Shown here piece by piece: positions 13,521-26,100 of a stretch of 64,000 bases of DNA; within the stretch, counting starts at the first letter, position 1, and each line of letters begins with the position of its first letter. A program made the position numbers and the translations under genes. The stretch is from Callipepla californica brunnescens. Taxonomy: Eukaryota; Chordata; Aves; Galliformes; Odontophoridae. The notes beneath the pieces are model-generated. The model saw only the letters and a list, made by a program, of their open reading frames with translations. It was not told where the DNA came from and ran no database searches. The stretch is from contig JALIRH010000001.1 of the NCBI GenBank assembly GCA_023055505.1, positions 100,038,283-100,102,282 on the forward strand, written 5' to 3'.

Positions 13521-15138
13521 TGGTTTTAAAAACTTTCAAAAAAATAAAAAAAGGACTATGCATGTGCTGGCATCTCATCCTGATAGGGTGTGGCAAAATG
13601 CTTAGGGATTGTACATAGGCCCAAGAGCTTGGAATAATTACTGGGTTTATTTTGCAAACACCTTAGACTCTATAAAAGTTATGTAGCAGTTGAGTAGGAG
13701 TTCAGTGTAGGGCCTCATGCATTTAAATATCCTTTTCAATCTTGTTCTTTTTCTAGGTAGCCTTTTCTGTTTCAGAAAATTTTATTAAATGTTAATTACT
13801 GTAATCACATTGCAATACTAGTATTAAAAATGTTTTTGAGTTTAAATTATATTTAATTATATTTTAAGACATTAAAGATGTATTTTTATATCAAAATATT
13901 TGATCATTTTTCATAGCTGGGATGAAAGGTGATTGAAAAGATCGAGTTAATTGGCTCATTAAAAGATAGATTCTCTCCCATGTCTAAGGGAGTAGGTACA
14001 AAAGGCATGTACGTACTCTGTGGAGAATAGACAAGAAAGATATAAGAAACAAATCTGCATAGAGTGAAAAGATTCAGGGGAGAAAGGCTGCAGAGGAGTA
14101 CACAAGATCAGGACTGCACATAGCTTCAAAGCTGAAACAGAGTACTAATTTTATTCACAAGACAAGAAAATTCAAAGCTATAACACTGTTAATCAGAAGG
14201 AAAGAAACTGTGAAAGAGGAAGACAAGAAAGAAGAAAAGTAAATAGACAGAAGAGTTTCCTGAAGAAAGATATTATCATCAATAGTTGGGAAGAAAGGAG
14301 CAATTACTTAGAAATGTAAGCCAAAAACGAAGTCTATGTCAGCCAAAACATTACACAGCGAGACAGAATAGCAGCTGTGCGTGTCTGTTTAAAGACAATA
14401 TATATCTGGAAGACATTTTCTTTTTGAGACAATTATTTGCTTACAATTGCAAAGTTTAGGTGATGACTTTGATTGCATAAGGATCTTTATTAGTTCATTT
14501 CAATAAAGAAAACTGTTTTTGAGGAAATATATTCTTTTTAGAAGACTCAATAAATTCAGAGATTTGAAGACAGTTTCACATCCCTTCTATCATTATCATC
14601 TGAATGTCTCTGGTTAAAATTTAGGATCATTTCTGAAGCACTACTACAGCAGCATTTTCTAGAGAAAATAGAGGATTTGCATGTCAACTCATGTACTACT
14701 CACACACTTTCTCTTTTTAGAGAATACATTGTAATGATGGCAGTTTTAGGGTTATTGCCAGATATAAATATGTATTTTTTGAATGGATGGAGCCTAATCA
14801 GAAGGTAGAGTCAAGAGAAAGTGATCTAGGTCCAGGCTGCAAGCACTAAAAATGAATAAGCTCATCAGTAAGTTCCTGAACTACAGAACAGGAAAAATTG
14901 GCAACTCTATTAGAACATGAATTTCAGAATTATACTTCTAAGGAACTAAGTCATTACTGTACAAAATACCTGAAAAATATTAAAATACTGTCCAATTCAA
15001 AATAGATGCAAAATGGTGAATACTTTCACCTAGAATTTACAAGTGCACCATTTCACGAGTACATATAAAATGAGGCATCCAGATGAGAAATAAATATTTA
15101 GGCATTTCTATAGTGATTCCATAAATATATTAGCAAGT
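13521..15138. other. AT-rich DNA, nothing recognised
   Basis: Purine-rich in 14030-14300 on the + strand, otherwise plain AT-rich DNA. No gene or repeat family recognised. Confidence 0.5.
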
Positions 15139-15172
15139 TTGTTTTTTGTTTTTGTTTTTGTTTTTGTTTTTT
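15139..15172 (+). repeat. (TTTTTG)n short repeat
   Basis: Four to five copies of TTTTTG in a row. Confidence 0.9.
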
Positions 15173-15315
15173 CTCTCACATGGCTTTTAAATTCCCTGCC
15201 TCTGTTGAAATATGTGACAAAAAGAGAGTACTGGTAAGAATTTAATGGGACAGCTTGATCAGCCTAGACTGTAGAGACTACATACACACACCAGACACAC
15301 TACTGAATTAACTAA

Positions 15316-15633
15316 TTTAGGGAGGGAGAGAGGAAGGAAAAGAAAGGAAAGAAATTAAGGGAGGAAAGAAAGGAGGAAAGGGGACAAGGGGGAAGGAAGG
15401 AAGGAAGGAAGGAAGGAAGGAAGGAAGGAAGGAAGGAAGGAAGGAAGGAAGGAAGGAAGGAAGGAAGGAAGGAAGGAAGGAAGGAAGGAAGGAAGGAAGG
15501 AAGGAAGGAAGGAAGGAAGGAAGGAAGGAAGGAAGGAAGGAAGGGAGGGAGGGAGGGAGGGAGGGAGGGAGGGAGGGAGGGAGGGAGGGAGGGAGGGAGG
15601 GAGGGAGGCAGGGAGGGAGGGAGGGAGGGAGGA
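15316..15633 (+). repeat. (GGAA)n followed by (GGGA)n purine tract
   Basis: After an irregular purine-rich lead-in (15316-15390) come about 38 perfect GGAA units (15391-15542), then about 23 GGGA units (15541-15633) broken once by a C near 15609. Long proline-serine-leucine frames on the minus strand are products of the repeat. The GGGA half fits the pattern for G-quadruplex formation, and the whole tract is a candidate for triplex DNA. Confidence 0.97.
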
Positions 15634-16085
15634 TTGTAATGAAAAATCTGAGTGTGAAGTTTTCCATAAGATCTGATCTGTCTTCAGCATATCTATCTTG
15701 AAGACTTTTTATCCTTGAGCACTGGTGTTCTATATCTTTGTTAATATAGAAAAAAGAATCATAAAATATTGTGTTCCTGAGTATATGCCTGCTTATATTT
15801 GAGTACTTTGTTATTTAATTTACATTTTGATTCTTTTAGCAATGTCAGCCTGAGAGTAGCCCTGGATACTGTGTCCTAAGTTTTCTATCATCTTTTTTGT
15901 AACAGTCCATTGACTTGACTGGTGAATACATAGGCCTCATCTTCTTATGCAAAGATTATCATGACAATGTGTGAAACACTAATTCTTCTGAACAAGTCAG
16001 TGATGAAACTTCTACTTCTGTGATCTCCCCATATTAGAGAAAGACTATTCCAAACTAGACTAGATTCACCAAGGGAGAATGAGCA
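15634..16085. other. AT-rich DNA, nothing recognised
   Basis: No gene, repeat family or RNA recognised. Confidence 0.5.
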
Positions 16086-16192
16086 AGAATGGAGACTGGC
16101 TCTATAGGCCAGATAATGAGCACTGTTGGAGACAATATATTGGTTTAAATGATCCTTGGCCTTAACATTAATCTTATAATTCTAAGATTAAA
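16086..16192 (+). mobile_element. Ancient CR1-like 3' end fragment
   Basis: The words 'gcactgttggagacaatata' and 'aaatgatccttggcctta' recall the 3' end shared by old CR1/L3-like elements of birds and reptiles. The copy is short and strongly diverged. Confidence 0.45.
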
Positions 16193-19100
16193 AAATATAT
16201 ATGTGTGATTGTACTTCACACATTTCAATGAGGTTTTTACATGGACAAGTAATGTAGACATAGCAGCAAAGAGCTCAATGCAAGACACAGTCTTCACAGA
16301 ATACTTAGGAAACTGTACCCCTTGCCTTTTAAAACCTGTAGTGCCTACAATATAAACTTAGTACATAGTTCTTTCTGCCTACACTCTGAACAGAATACAA
16401 CAATATTGTTTGGAAAATACCAGAGAATGAACTGAATTTAAATGTATTTAAATTGATTAAACATACAAAGAGAGGTGGGAAGGACAGGTGAAAAAGTTTT
16501 ACTAAAAGAGGATTTAGAACACCTCTATAATGAAAAACAACAGAATAAAAAAAATCCTAAAACAACTAGTTGGTTATAAGACATAAGTTGTTCAATAAAA
16601 AAATTTATAAGATGGGAGGATGGATAGCCATGCAGTGATAGACTCCATTATCCAGAATGTCCTCAGTCTTAGGCACCTATCTGAGGCAGAAATAATTTCC
16701 AAGTGATTATTACCAGGTATTATTAAAATACATTTCAATGACAGCTTATCAATACACAGAAGTTAAAATTTAAGTTAGTTGTTTTTTATGTATGTTTCAA
16801 GAGCATTTTTTGTGCCTAGCTAAGATAGATATTCTTATGATGTTCTCAAATTATTTTTATCCCACAGAATGCTGTGAAAGAATGTTAGATATAATAATGT
16901 ACAAGAAGATATAACATATATTTCATTATGTTCTCTATCTGTGCAGTTGAGCTACTCAGTGAATTTTTCAGTCAAGTCGTCATTTGTGCCAGAGATGAGT
17001 GAGTCTGGCCTGGGATTTGTTTCTAAAGTCTCAAATTATTTAGAAATATCACTCATTGACTCCTTAAAATAGGCATATAATAACAACCATGTACCTAATC
17101 ACCTAGATGCATAGCTTCAGAATGAATGTATTACTGAAGTGATTGGTGAATTGATTTTGCCATTTAGTATGGGTTTCCAGCAAACATTTCTTTCATTTGA
17201 TAGGTAGCACTGACCCATATAAAGACTATGATCTTTGTCCTAGGTATTTATCTTTGATACAATTTTTTTTCCTCATCAGTTTAGAATTCCATGACAGGAG
17301 CACGCATCACCACATATAAAGACCTGTGGTGTCAAATTCATCTCAATACAGGCAGACAAACAATGTTGTAGACATGTTCTGAGCATGCAGCTGTTAAATT
17401 TGCATTCAAATGACCAGCTATGCCATTAATTTGAAGCTCTTGTTCCTGCATCTCTGAAAAGCCAGGAAATGAACATCACAGTTCTTTTGTGAGGTCAAGA
17501 AGTATTGTCATAGGAGAGAGTAAACTGAGACTCAGCATTTTAATGTATTTCCCCGCGTTCTTTGAATCTTTGACAGAAAGTAGTAAAGTATGATGATTAA
17601 TTCTTGAAGCACCTGTTTCATACTGGTTAATGCCAAAATGGGATCACTAGGTCAACCCTGACCTCTTATCTATAAGAAAACTACATTTTATTCAGCTGTG
17701 TTCATGCTGGGATCTGTGATTTGTTTTAGGACAACTTATGTCATTGTTGAGGAAACAAATTGTTATATATTGTAGAAATGAGTAGGAAGCAATGAAAATT
17801 GCATTCAGACTAACAATTTAAATTGTTTCTGAGCACCAGTACCAAAGTGCTTTTGCCTACCCTTGTGAAATTATTAGTATGGCCCGTTCTTTGCTCCAGG
17901 ACACTTTGCAACCTACAACATGATTTCCACACATTGTCTGGCCAGAAGGTACTGAGAAAGAAGAGAACTGTATGGATTCGGGTCAATCAGAATGCAATAA
18001 AATGCTTGCAGCCCCAGTTAGTTTCTTACATATGCATGACACTTTGTATACTACTGTGCAAGGAAATTACAGAAGTAGCCTGACTAAACGATTCTACCAA
18101 GAACAAATTGTCTCTGCAGTACTAGGGAAAAGGTTGTCTCTCTGATCTCAAATGTGATGTTCAGCATAGTTCCACACATGCATACAATTCACACACACAA
18201 AAAAATATTCGTAAAGCATCAGAAATAACAAGGGTTCACCCATTCTCTCACAGCAATCTATTTCTGGCTTTTCAAAAAATGGTTATGACTACTACTGTAT
18301 GATTATCCTGATGGTCCTATATTGCCAACAGCAAACAGAATCTAAAAATATCTAGAGGTGGGTATTTTAAATATATATATATATATTCTTAGTGATTTAA
18401 TCTATCAGAACCCCAACATTTAACATTTTAGCATTAACTTCCTTCCATTTCCAGAGATGAGCATGTGATTACTATGTTCCTAGCTTAGCAGACCTATGTG
18501 AATCCATCTCCAAACCTTTGCAAAAGTAAGAATTCCAAAACAGAGGTTTCTGTATGTCTGAATTACTTATAATTTAATTAGTTGCTTATTTCAACTAATC
18601 TCTTTAAATTATTTCAATAGCGATAATTCTATATTACCTGTTCCAACTGAGAATAAAAACAATAAAGATATGAACGTATAGATGAAGAAGCAACCTATAC
18701 AGCTCTGTAACTTCTATTTAATTATGGTTTTCATAGAAAACCAATGAATCATTGCATATGAATCCCGTGTGCTTTCTTTTCAATTCCTGTCTCTTGAAAT
18801 AACACTAAAGGTAGTAAGGTGGATTTTAAGCATTTTGTTTTGGTAACTGTAAATTAACAGTCCTTCTAAATTAATCAGGAGTTTCATGTCACTAGGGAAA
18901 AATAAATAGTTAAGTGAGGCTGATAATATAATGCAATGTTATACAACCCAGGGAGATTTGAAGAATCCTTCATTGATTATCTGCTGTTGCAGAACAAACT
19001 TATTTTTCTCTTCTAATTCAAATTAAGTATTTATGTGTAATGTGGCCAATGTTCTGGGAGGATTTTACTTCAAAGCATAATCTACAGCCCAGAAGAGTGT

Positions 19101-21101
19101 GACAGAAACATGTAAGTTAACAACGGCTTGGAAGCAATGTAAACCTGTATAGCACTGAACAATATAACTGATAACGAGGCCACACTTTATTTTGGAATAA
19201 ATAAATTCAGAAGTATTTTTTTTTTCCTGCAAACACTTATTGTATGAAAGATAGGACAAACTGATACTGTTTTCAGTATGTCACATTAAATTGTCTGTTT
19301 TTGAGTGATCAGAAAAGTATTATATTTTATTTACTCCAATTAATCTGAATCTATTATGAAAGATGAGGTGAATAACAATGAGATGTCTTATTGATAGATT
19401 ATGTTACTGGAGTATTAGAAGAGCTTGTCTTTATAATAATTACCTACACAAACTTACAATTCACCCAAATTGAGTTCAATTTTAGCTATATGGAATATTT
19501 CTACATTTATTCAACTGTATGAACAACGAGTATAAAAATCTTCATTAACTAAATTAGGACTGTTTCCTTGTTTATTTGTTAGGGAATCATTCTGCTGGCA
19601 AATGTTTCTTAGTCTGGAGACATACAGCAAAGTAAGAAAACAATTACTTTATGATCAAAATGTCTTGAGATGCAATTAAAAAAAATCATATGAAGAAAAA
19701 GAAGTAAGGAAATTCCATTACTCTCAAAATTTCTGATATATCTGATTTTACTTCATATCACTGCATGAAAAGGCTCATTGACTCTAGATATTAGTTATTT
19801 TACTCAGAGAATGTAACAGACCAAATAACCTTTCTCACACTCTGTAGAAAAGTTTCATAATCTAGCAGAGATTCTGGTTTATAAATTCTCCAAATTCCCC
19901 AAATTATCTTCTGCTCAAATAGATGCTTGAATACTTGAATAAATATGTTGAGATGTATGTGAAAGAAAATTAGTATTGAGATACTCATTCTCATCCCATG
20001 CAATAGGATGGACTCCTAATATAAAATCAGATAAGTTAAATCCCTACTGGGGAAATTGAGTTGACATGTAAGGTGCAAAGTCCACACAGTACCTCGTACA
20101 CCAAAATTTCTTGAGAGCTTTTCTGAAATTTGGTGCAGTACTTGGTTTTTTGGATTGATCCTGGCTGTCTGCCAGACTCTCAGTCAGCTGCTCTCTCATT
20201 TTGTGTCCATACTGGAACAAAGAATGAGAATGGTAAACTCACGGGTCAAGATAAGGACACACATATCATTTGCCAATTACCACCCTAGACAAAACAATCA
20301 CAAATTAAACAAATTTAATTCAATAAGCTTAGATGGTGAGAAACAAAAGCAGAAACAGCTTTCCCCTTGCCCTTTTTTTTTCACAGCCTTGACTTCACTC
20401 ACTCATTATGAGTCTTCTAACTCCCTCTTCCTCTACAATCCTGTAGAAATTAAAGTTAGAAAAGTAAGACAGTGAGAGGTACTCAGGTCAGTGGGACAAG
20501 ATTCCTCTGCAGCCTGTGGACTGCATCAAATATCCGTGCTGCAACCCATGGAGGATACAAAGCACAACAAATTTGTCCTCAAGGAAACTGCAGACTTTGG
20601 GGAGGGGCACAGACTAGAGTAGGGGAAATATGAGGAGGAAGAATGAAGAATCTGCAGAAAGGAATTCTTAATGACAGAACACAACCTACATTCTTCCCTG
20701 CACGTGGCAGGGGGATGTAGAGATGTTGGGGGTGATGAAGTGAAGGTGAGCCTGGGAAGAAGGGGAAGGATGGGAGGAAGGTGTTTCTTAGCATGCAAAT
20801 CATCTGACTTTTCTTAAATGCAGTTTCCCTGTGGTGCAGGCATTCTGGCAGCTGGGCCCAGCTGGAGACAGCTGGAACTATCTGTATCCAGCACAGGACA
20901 GCCCTGGTCTCTCCTCATAGAGGCAATCTCTGCAGCTGCTTTTCCATCAGATACTTGTATATATACAAACATATATAAGTATTGTATACAAAATATAGTA
21001 CAAATAATATTATTGAAATTATGAATTATAGAGTACAAAAGTATATATATGTAATATATATACACATTAATATGTGTTTGCATTCTCATATGTACACACA
21101 G
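16193..21101. other. AT-rich DNA, nothing recognised
   Basis: Contains a TA run near 18369-18386 and many short open frames. A short GC-richer patch around 20520-20940 has overlapping open frames on both strands, but I recognise no protein or repeat family in it. Confidence 0.45.
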
Positions 21102-21250
21102 ACAACTAGACAAAGGCCAAAAAGGATGAATGTTACTAATATGCAGCAAGTGCCATGGAACTCTGGATTTAAAAGTGTGATTAATACTGCACAGAAAAAA
21201 ATTGAAGTTGTGAAAGAAAAGGATGGCACTGTCCGGAAGATACAGACATG
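21102..21250 (+). other. Weak candidate coding exon
   Basis: A 149-nt stretch is preceded by a possible acceptor (ag at 21100-21101) and followed by a possible donor (gt at 21251-21252), and is open in the phase starting at 21102. The peptide is unusually protein-like for this window, with lysine, glutamate and valine in a balanced mix (for example SVINTAQKKIEVVKEKDG). I do not recognise the family. The acceptor's pyrimidine tract and the donor match are both weak, so this may be chance or an old pseudogene piece. Confidence 0.2.
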
Positions 21251-21299
21251 GTATCTATGTGATTATTCTCAATTTTGCTACTTTAAGAGCTAAGTAAAT

Positions 21300-21720
21300 T
21301 GTAATGTTGAAAAGTAGGTCAACTTATGGGGCTTAAAATAAAAGCAAGAATAATCTAAAATGTACAGAAAATAGATGTTGATTATATTTATTTTATTAAA
21401 AATATTTTGAAATTTCCAAAACAAAATGTAATTTATCTAAAATTAAGTTCATAAAAATGGAAGCAGATATATGTCTGCTTAAGAGACATCATGTCATTTC
21501 CTAATGCTTTATCTGGAAGTATCATAAACAGTGGTTAAAAATTTGACTCCTTAGTGCTCTTACAGCCAGGAAGATGGATTTATTTTCTGTTTGTGTGCCT
21601 TTCAGGCAAGCAAAGTAAGTAATCTCCAACATATCTAAAGTGTTTGAGCAACCTAATAGTTATACTATTTTTATTTTACCTCTTTTCTTTCTTCTATTTT
21701 TTTTTTCCAAGCATTTTCAC
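21300..21720. other. AT-rich DNA, nothing recognised
   Basis: No gene or repeat family seen. Confidence 0.5.
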
Positions 21721-21721
21721 T

Positions 21722-21930
21722 CAAAGAATCACAGAACTGTAGGGGTTGGAAGGGATCTCTGGAGATCATTGAGTCCAACACTCCTCCTAAAGGAGGTTCC
21801 CTGGAGCAGATTACACAGGAAAGAATCCAGAGAAAGTGACTCCACAACTTCTCTGGGCAGGTTGTTCCAGTGCTCTGCCACTCTGACAGTAAAGAAGTTC
21901 TCCCTTGTTGAGTTCTTCAACTTAAGTAGC
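21722..21930 (-). mobile_element. CR1 LINE 3' end fragment (antisense)
   Basis: The + strand reads 'gaatcacagaactgtagggg', 'ttggaagggatctctggag' and 'gggcaggttgttccagtgct', the reverse complement of a CR1 3' end. About 200 bp long, 5'-truncated and without a usable frame. Confidence 0.88.
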
Positions 21931-22506
21931 AAGTTTCTAAAACTGTAATACTGCAGAAAACAAAATTCTGGTAAAGCATAAATAAGTGAAATTTGATTAT
22001 TATGTATTTTCTACACAGTCAATTCAAAATTGTCAAAAGAAAAAAAGATAATTTGTTCCAATTAAATTTGAGAGAGCAATTATATATAATTTCAGTAGAT
22101 TGCCTTCTGTCATCAGCATGACTGGGGGTTCAGAGGTGTCCTCTTGCTGCCAGTCATGGTCTATTCATCACTCCTGCAGTAAACAATGCCCATATAAGAC
22201 ACATCTGGTTAAAATTTTGAGAATGAATTATTCCAAGTTTATTCAAAGCAATACAACTTACTTGCCCATGAATTTTACCAAATAGAATTTACTTAAATAT
22301 TAGCAAACTTACCTGAAGAAATTAATGGTTCCATCTTAGAACACTTAATTCTCAGAAATGTCAATATATTACATAAAATAATAAATCCCTTAAAAGCATA
22401 CACCAACCTTTATCCCTATTTATCCGTGTATATTGAAACACCAGTGAAATAGCATTCTAAAACCTTTTTAAAGAATATTTCTCCTGTATTTCAACCATTA
22501 AACTAA
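21931..22506. other. AT-rich flank of the retroelement
   Basis: No gene or repeat family recognised up to the target duplication. Confidence 0.5.
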
Positions 22507-22511
22507 AACTG
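22507..22511. repeat. Target-site duplication, left copy
   Basis: The five bases aactg directly before the left LTR are repeated exactly at 29668-29672, directly after the right LTR. A 5-bp duplication fits class III (ERV-L-like) integration and proves the element is complete at both ends. Confidence 0.92.
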
Positions 22512-23085
22512 TGTCAACGGTTTACCGGGCTGGATCGGCCCGGTTCCGTGACGATTGGTGCGAGGGACCCACGGACCCACGCCTCAGGAAAGGGCAAGGA
22601 ATAAGGGAAAAGGGAAAAGGGAGATGGGCCTAGAAACAAAACAGCGGCAACGATCTGAGGAGGAAAGCTAATTTACTAAATAAGATATCAGAAAGTAAAA
22701 TAACAGAATATAATACAATATAATTGGAATTGAGGCTAATGAATCAAATAAAATGAGCAAGAGAGAGTGTCCGATAAACCGAAGGCCTTACGCTAACGCT
22801 GAAGGCGATACGGCAGCGAGCACCCACTGCTGAGACGATCCCGAAGGAAAGAGAGTGTCCCGTGACCGCTGAGGGTTTTTATCTGTTCCCTCTGAGCGGA
22901 AAACACGTAAAAATACAAAGCATCGCAAAGTCCTCTGGGGAATGTAGTTCTTCTTCTCTTCTGAGGCAGGTATACCTGGAATTATCAATGATCTATGGAG
23001 CTGGAGTATTAGCTCCTTAACTCTTAATGCAATACATGATGTTATGATGTGGAATACCAGAACCAAAAATCATAAAACCATGACA
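22512..23085 (-). repeat. 3' LTR of the retroelement
   Basis: 574 bp, with no difference found by eye from the right copy. On the minus strand it starts TGTCATGGTTTTATG and ends CCGTTGACA, giving 5-bp inverted ends TGTCA/TGACA. In sense order it has a TATA-like ATAAAAA (22876-22882) and a weak polyadenylation-like AGTAAA (22672-22677). A stop-free frame of about 92 codons inside it starts at TTG and is not considered a gene. Confidence 0.96.
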
Positions 23086-23096
23086 TTCCACCCCTT
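23086..23096 (-). promoter_or_regulatory. Polypurine tract, plus-strand primer
   Basis: On the minus strand AAGGGGTGGAA lies directly against the TGTCA start of the 3' LTR, exactly where retroelements keep the RNase H-resistant primer for second-strand DNA synthesis. The only pyrimidine is one T. Confidence 0.88.
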
Positions 23097-23199
23097 ATTC
23101 CACATCGTTACATCATGCTTGATACATACAGAAGAACAATGATTAACATGAATTAGATATACACACACACAACATATATATACAAGTATATACATGGAA
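23097..23199 (-). other. Short spacer between pol and the polypurine tract
   Basis: About 100 bp with a CA/TA microsatellite (about 23159-23190). There is no room for env. Presumably the 3' untranslated part of the genomic RNA. Confidence 0.8.
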
Positions 23200-26100
23200 T
23201 TACTGACTGCACTCCCCCAACATCAAATTCCCTTGTGGTACACACTGAACATCCCCATTCTTCTGCATCACCCACCAAGTGGATCCAGGTCCCTGAGCAA
23301 AGACAGTTCCACGGAGAGGTTTGCCCTTTCCAGAAGCTGGAAGTACCCAAACTGCTTTGCCCAACATGTTCTTTACATGTACTACAGGGACCTTATCTCC
23401 CTCTACTGTAGGTAGAGAGCTGGATTGGGCAGGACCATCACGATTGATGGATCCTCGAGTGTTGACCAACCAGGTGGCTTCTGCCAAATGCTTCTCCCAA
23501 TGCTTAAATGTTCCGCCACCCATTGCTTTCAACATGGTTTTCAGCAACCCATTGTATCTTTCAATCTTACCAGAAGCTGGTGCGTGATAGGGGATATGAT
23601 AAATCCATTCAATGCCATGATCTTTGGCCCAATTACTTACAAGAGAATTTTTGAAATGAGTCCCATTATCTGACTCAATTCTTTCTGGAGTGCCATGTCG
23701 CCATAGGACTTGTTTCTCCAGACCTAGAATGGTGTTTCGGGCGGTAGCATGGGGTACTGCATATGTTTCAAGCCACCCGGTGGTTGCTTCCACCATGGTG
23801 AGCACATAACGTTTACCATTGCGAGATCGTGGCAAGGTGATATAATCAACCTGCCACGCCTCCCCATATTTATACTTTTGCCATCGCCCTTCCCCCCAAA
23901 GAGGTTTCATCCTCTTGGCTTGTTTAATTGTGGCGCATGTATCACAGTCATGGATAACCTGTGCAATAGCGTCCATAGTTAAGTCCACCCCTCGGTCTCT
24001 AGCCCATTTATATGTTGCATCTCTTCCTTGATGGCCCGAGGTCTCATGGGCCCATCGAGCTAAAAATAATTCACTTTTATGTTGCCAGTCCAAGTCTACT
24101 TGAGCCATCTTAACTTTGGCAGCTCGATCTACCTGATGGTTATTCTGTTGTTCTTCAGTTGCTCGGCTTTTAGGAACATGAGCATCTACATGGCGCACCT
24201 TTACAACCATATTCTTTATTCGGGCAGCAATATCTTTCCACAGTTCAGCAGCCCAAATAGGTTTACCCCTCCGTTGCCAGCCATTTTGTTCCCATTGCTG
24301 TAACCACCCCCATAAGGCATTTGCCACCATCCATGAGTCAGTGTAAAGATAAAGCACTGGCCACCTCTCGCGTTCAGCAACATCTAAGGCCAGCTGGACA
24401 GCCTTTACCTCTGCAAATTGGCTTGATTCTCCTTTTCCTTCAGTGGCCTCTGCAACTTGTCGTGTGGGGCTCCACACAGCAGATTTCCATCTGCGGTGCT
24501 TTCCCACAATGCGACACGATCCATCTGTGAACAGGGCATATCTCTTTTCATTGTCTGGTAGTTCATTGTATGGTGGGGCCTCTTTAGCACGTGATACCTC
24601 CTCTGCTGGGGTTGTTCCAAACTTTTTACCTTCAGGCCAGTCCATGATCACTTCTAGGATTCCTGGATGACTGAGGTTCCCCATCCGAGCTCGCTGTGTA
24701 ATCAGCGCAATCCACTTACTCCAAGTGGCATCAGTAGCATGATGGGTTGAGGGAACCTTTCCTTTGAACATCCAATTCAGCACTGGCAGTCGAGGTGCCA
24801 GAAGGAGCTGCGCTTCAGTACCGATTACTTCGGAAGCAGCTCGAACCCCCTCATACGCGGCTAAGATTTCCTTCTCAGTTGGAGTGTAGCGCTCCTCAGA
24901 CCCCCTGTATGCTCGACTCCAGAAACCAAGGGGTCGGCCTCGGGTCTCTCCAGAAGCTCTTTGCCACAAACTCCAAGTGGGACCTTCCTTTCCAGCAGCA
25001 GTGTAGAGGATGTTCTTTACATCCTGTCCCGTCCGCACTGGCCCCAGGGCCACGGCACGGGCTATCTCCTGCTTAATTTGCTCAAAAGCCTGCTGCTGCT
25101 CAGGACCCCATACAAAATCATTCTTCTTCCGCGTCACCCGAAAGAGAGGGCTCACAATGAGACTATAGTTTGGAACATGCATTCTCCAAAAGCCCACTAC
25201 ACCCAGAAAAGCTTGGGTCTCTGTCTTACTAGTGGGTGGAGACATAGCAATAATTTTGTCGATCACATCTGTTGGGATGTGACGACGTCCATCTTGCCAC
25301 TTTATTCCTAGGAACTGAATTTCCTGTGCAGGCCCTTTCACTTTGCTTCGCTTAATAGCGAAGCCAGCTCGCAGGAGGATCTGAATTATTCTCTCTCCTT
25401 TCTCGAAAACTTCCCCTGCTGTATTGCCCCACACAATGATGTCATCAATGTATTGTAAGTGCTCAGGAGCACCGCCCTGTTCCAATGCAGTTTGGATCAA
25501 CCCATGGCAAATGGTTGGGCTGTGCTTCCACCCCTGGGGTAAACGGTTCCAGGTGTACTGAATGCCTCTCCAAGTGAAAGCAAATTGCGGCCTACATTCT
25601 GTGGCCAGAGGAATTGAAAAGAAGGCATTGGCGATGTCAATGGTGGCATACCACTTGGCTGCTTTTGACTCCAGTTCATACTGGAGTTGAAGCATGTCCG
25701 GCACAGCAGCACTCAGTGGGGGTGTGACTTCATTGAGGCCACGATAATCTACCGTCAGCCTCCATTCTCCACTGGCTTTACGCACTGGCCATATGGGGCT
25801 GTTAAACGGGGAGTGAGTTTTGCTGATCACTCCCTGGCTCTCTAGCTGACGAATCAGGTTATGAATGGGGAGCAAGGAATCCCTATTAGTGCGGTACTGC
25901 CGTCTGTGCACCGTTTTTGTAGCAATCGGTACCTGTTGCTCCTCCACTTGTAGCAACCCTACAACAGACGGATCTTCTGACAGGCCAGACAAAGCAGACA
26001 GCTGCTTAGTGTTATCTGCGCCCACAGCAGCTATTCCAAAAGCCCATCGATACCCTTTGGGATCCTTAAAATATCCCCTTTTGAGGTAATCAATACCAAG

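Noticed and set aside
15317..15690. Proline-serine-leucine open frames on the minus strand
   Set aside because: Translation of the GGAA/GGGA microsatellite, no gene context.
22788..23066. A 92-codon open frame inside each LTR (also 29370-29648)
   Set aside because: It starts at TTG, has no known domain, and lies across the promoter region. Identity between both copies follows from LTR identity, not selection.
23086..23199. A hidden env or accessory gene after pol
   Set aside because: Only about 114 bp separate the pol stop from the 3' LTR, filled with a microsatellite and the polypurine tract.
23200..25311. Many short + strand open frames across pol
   Set aside because: They are shadows of the minus-strand pol frame, which has all catalytic motifs.
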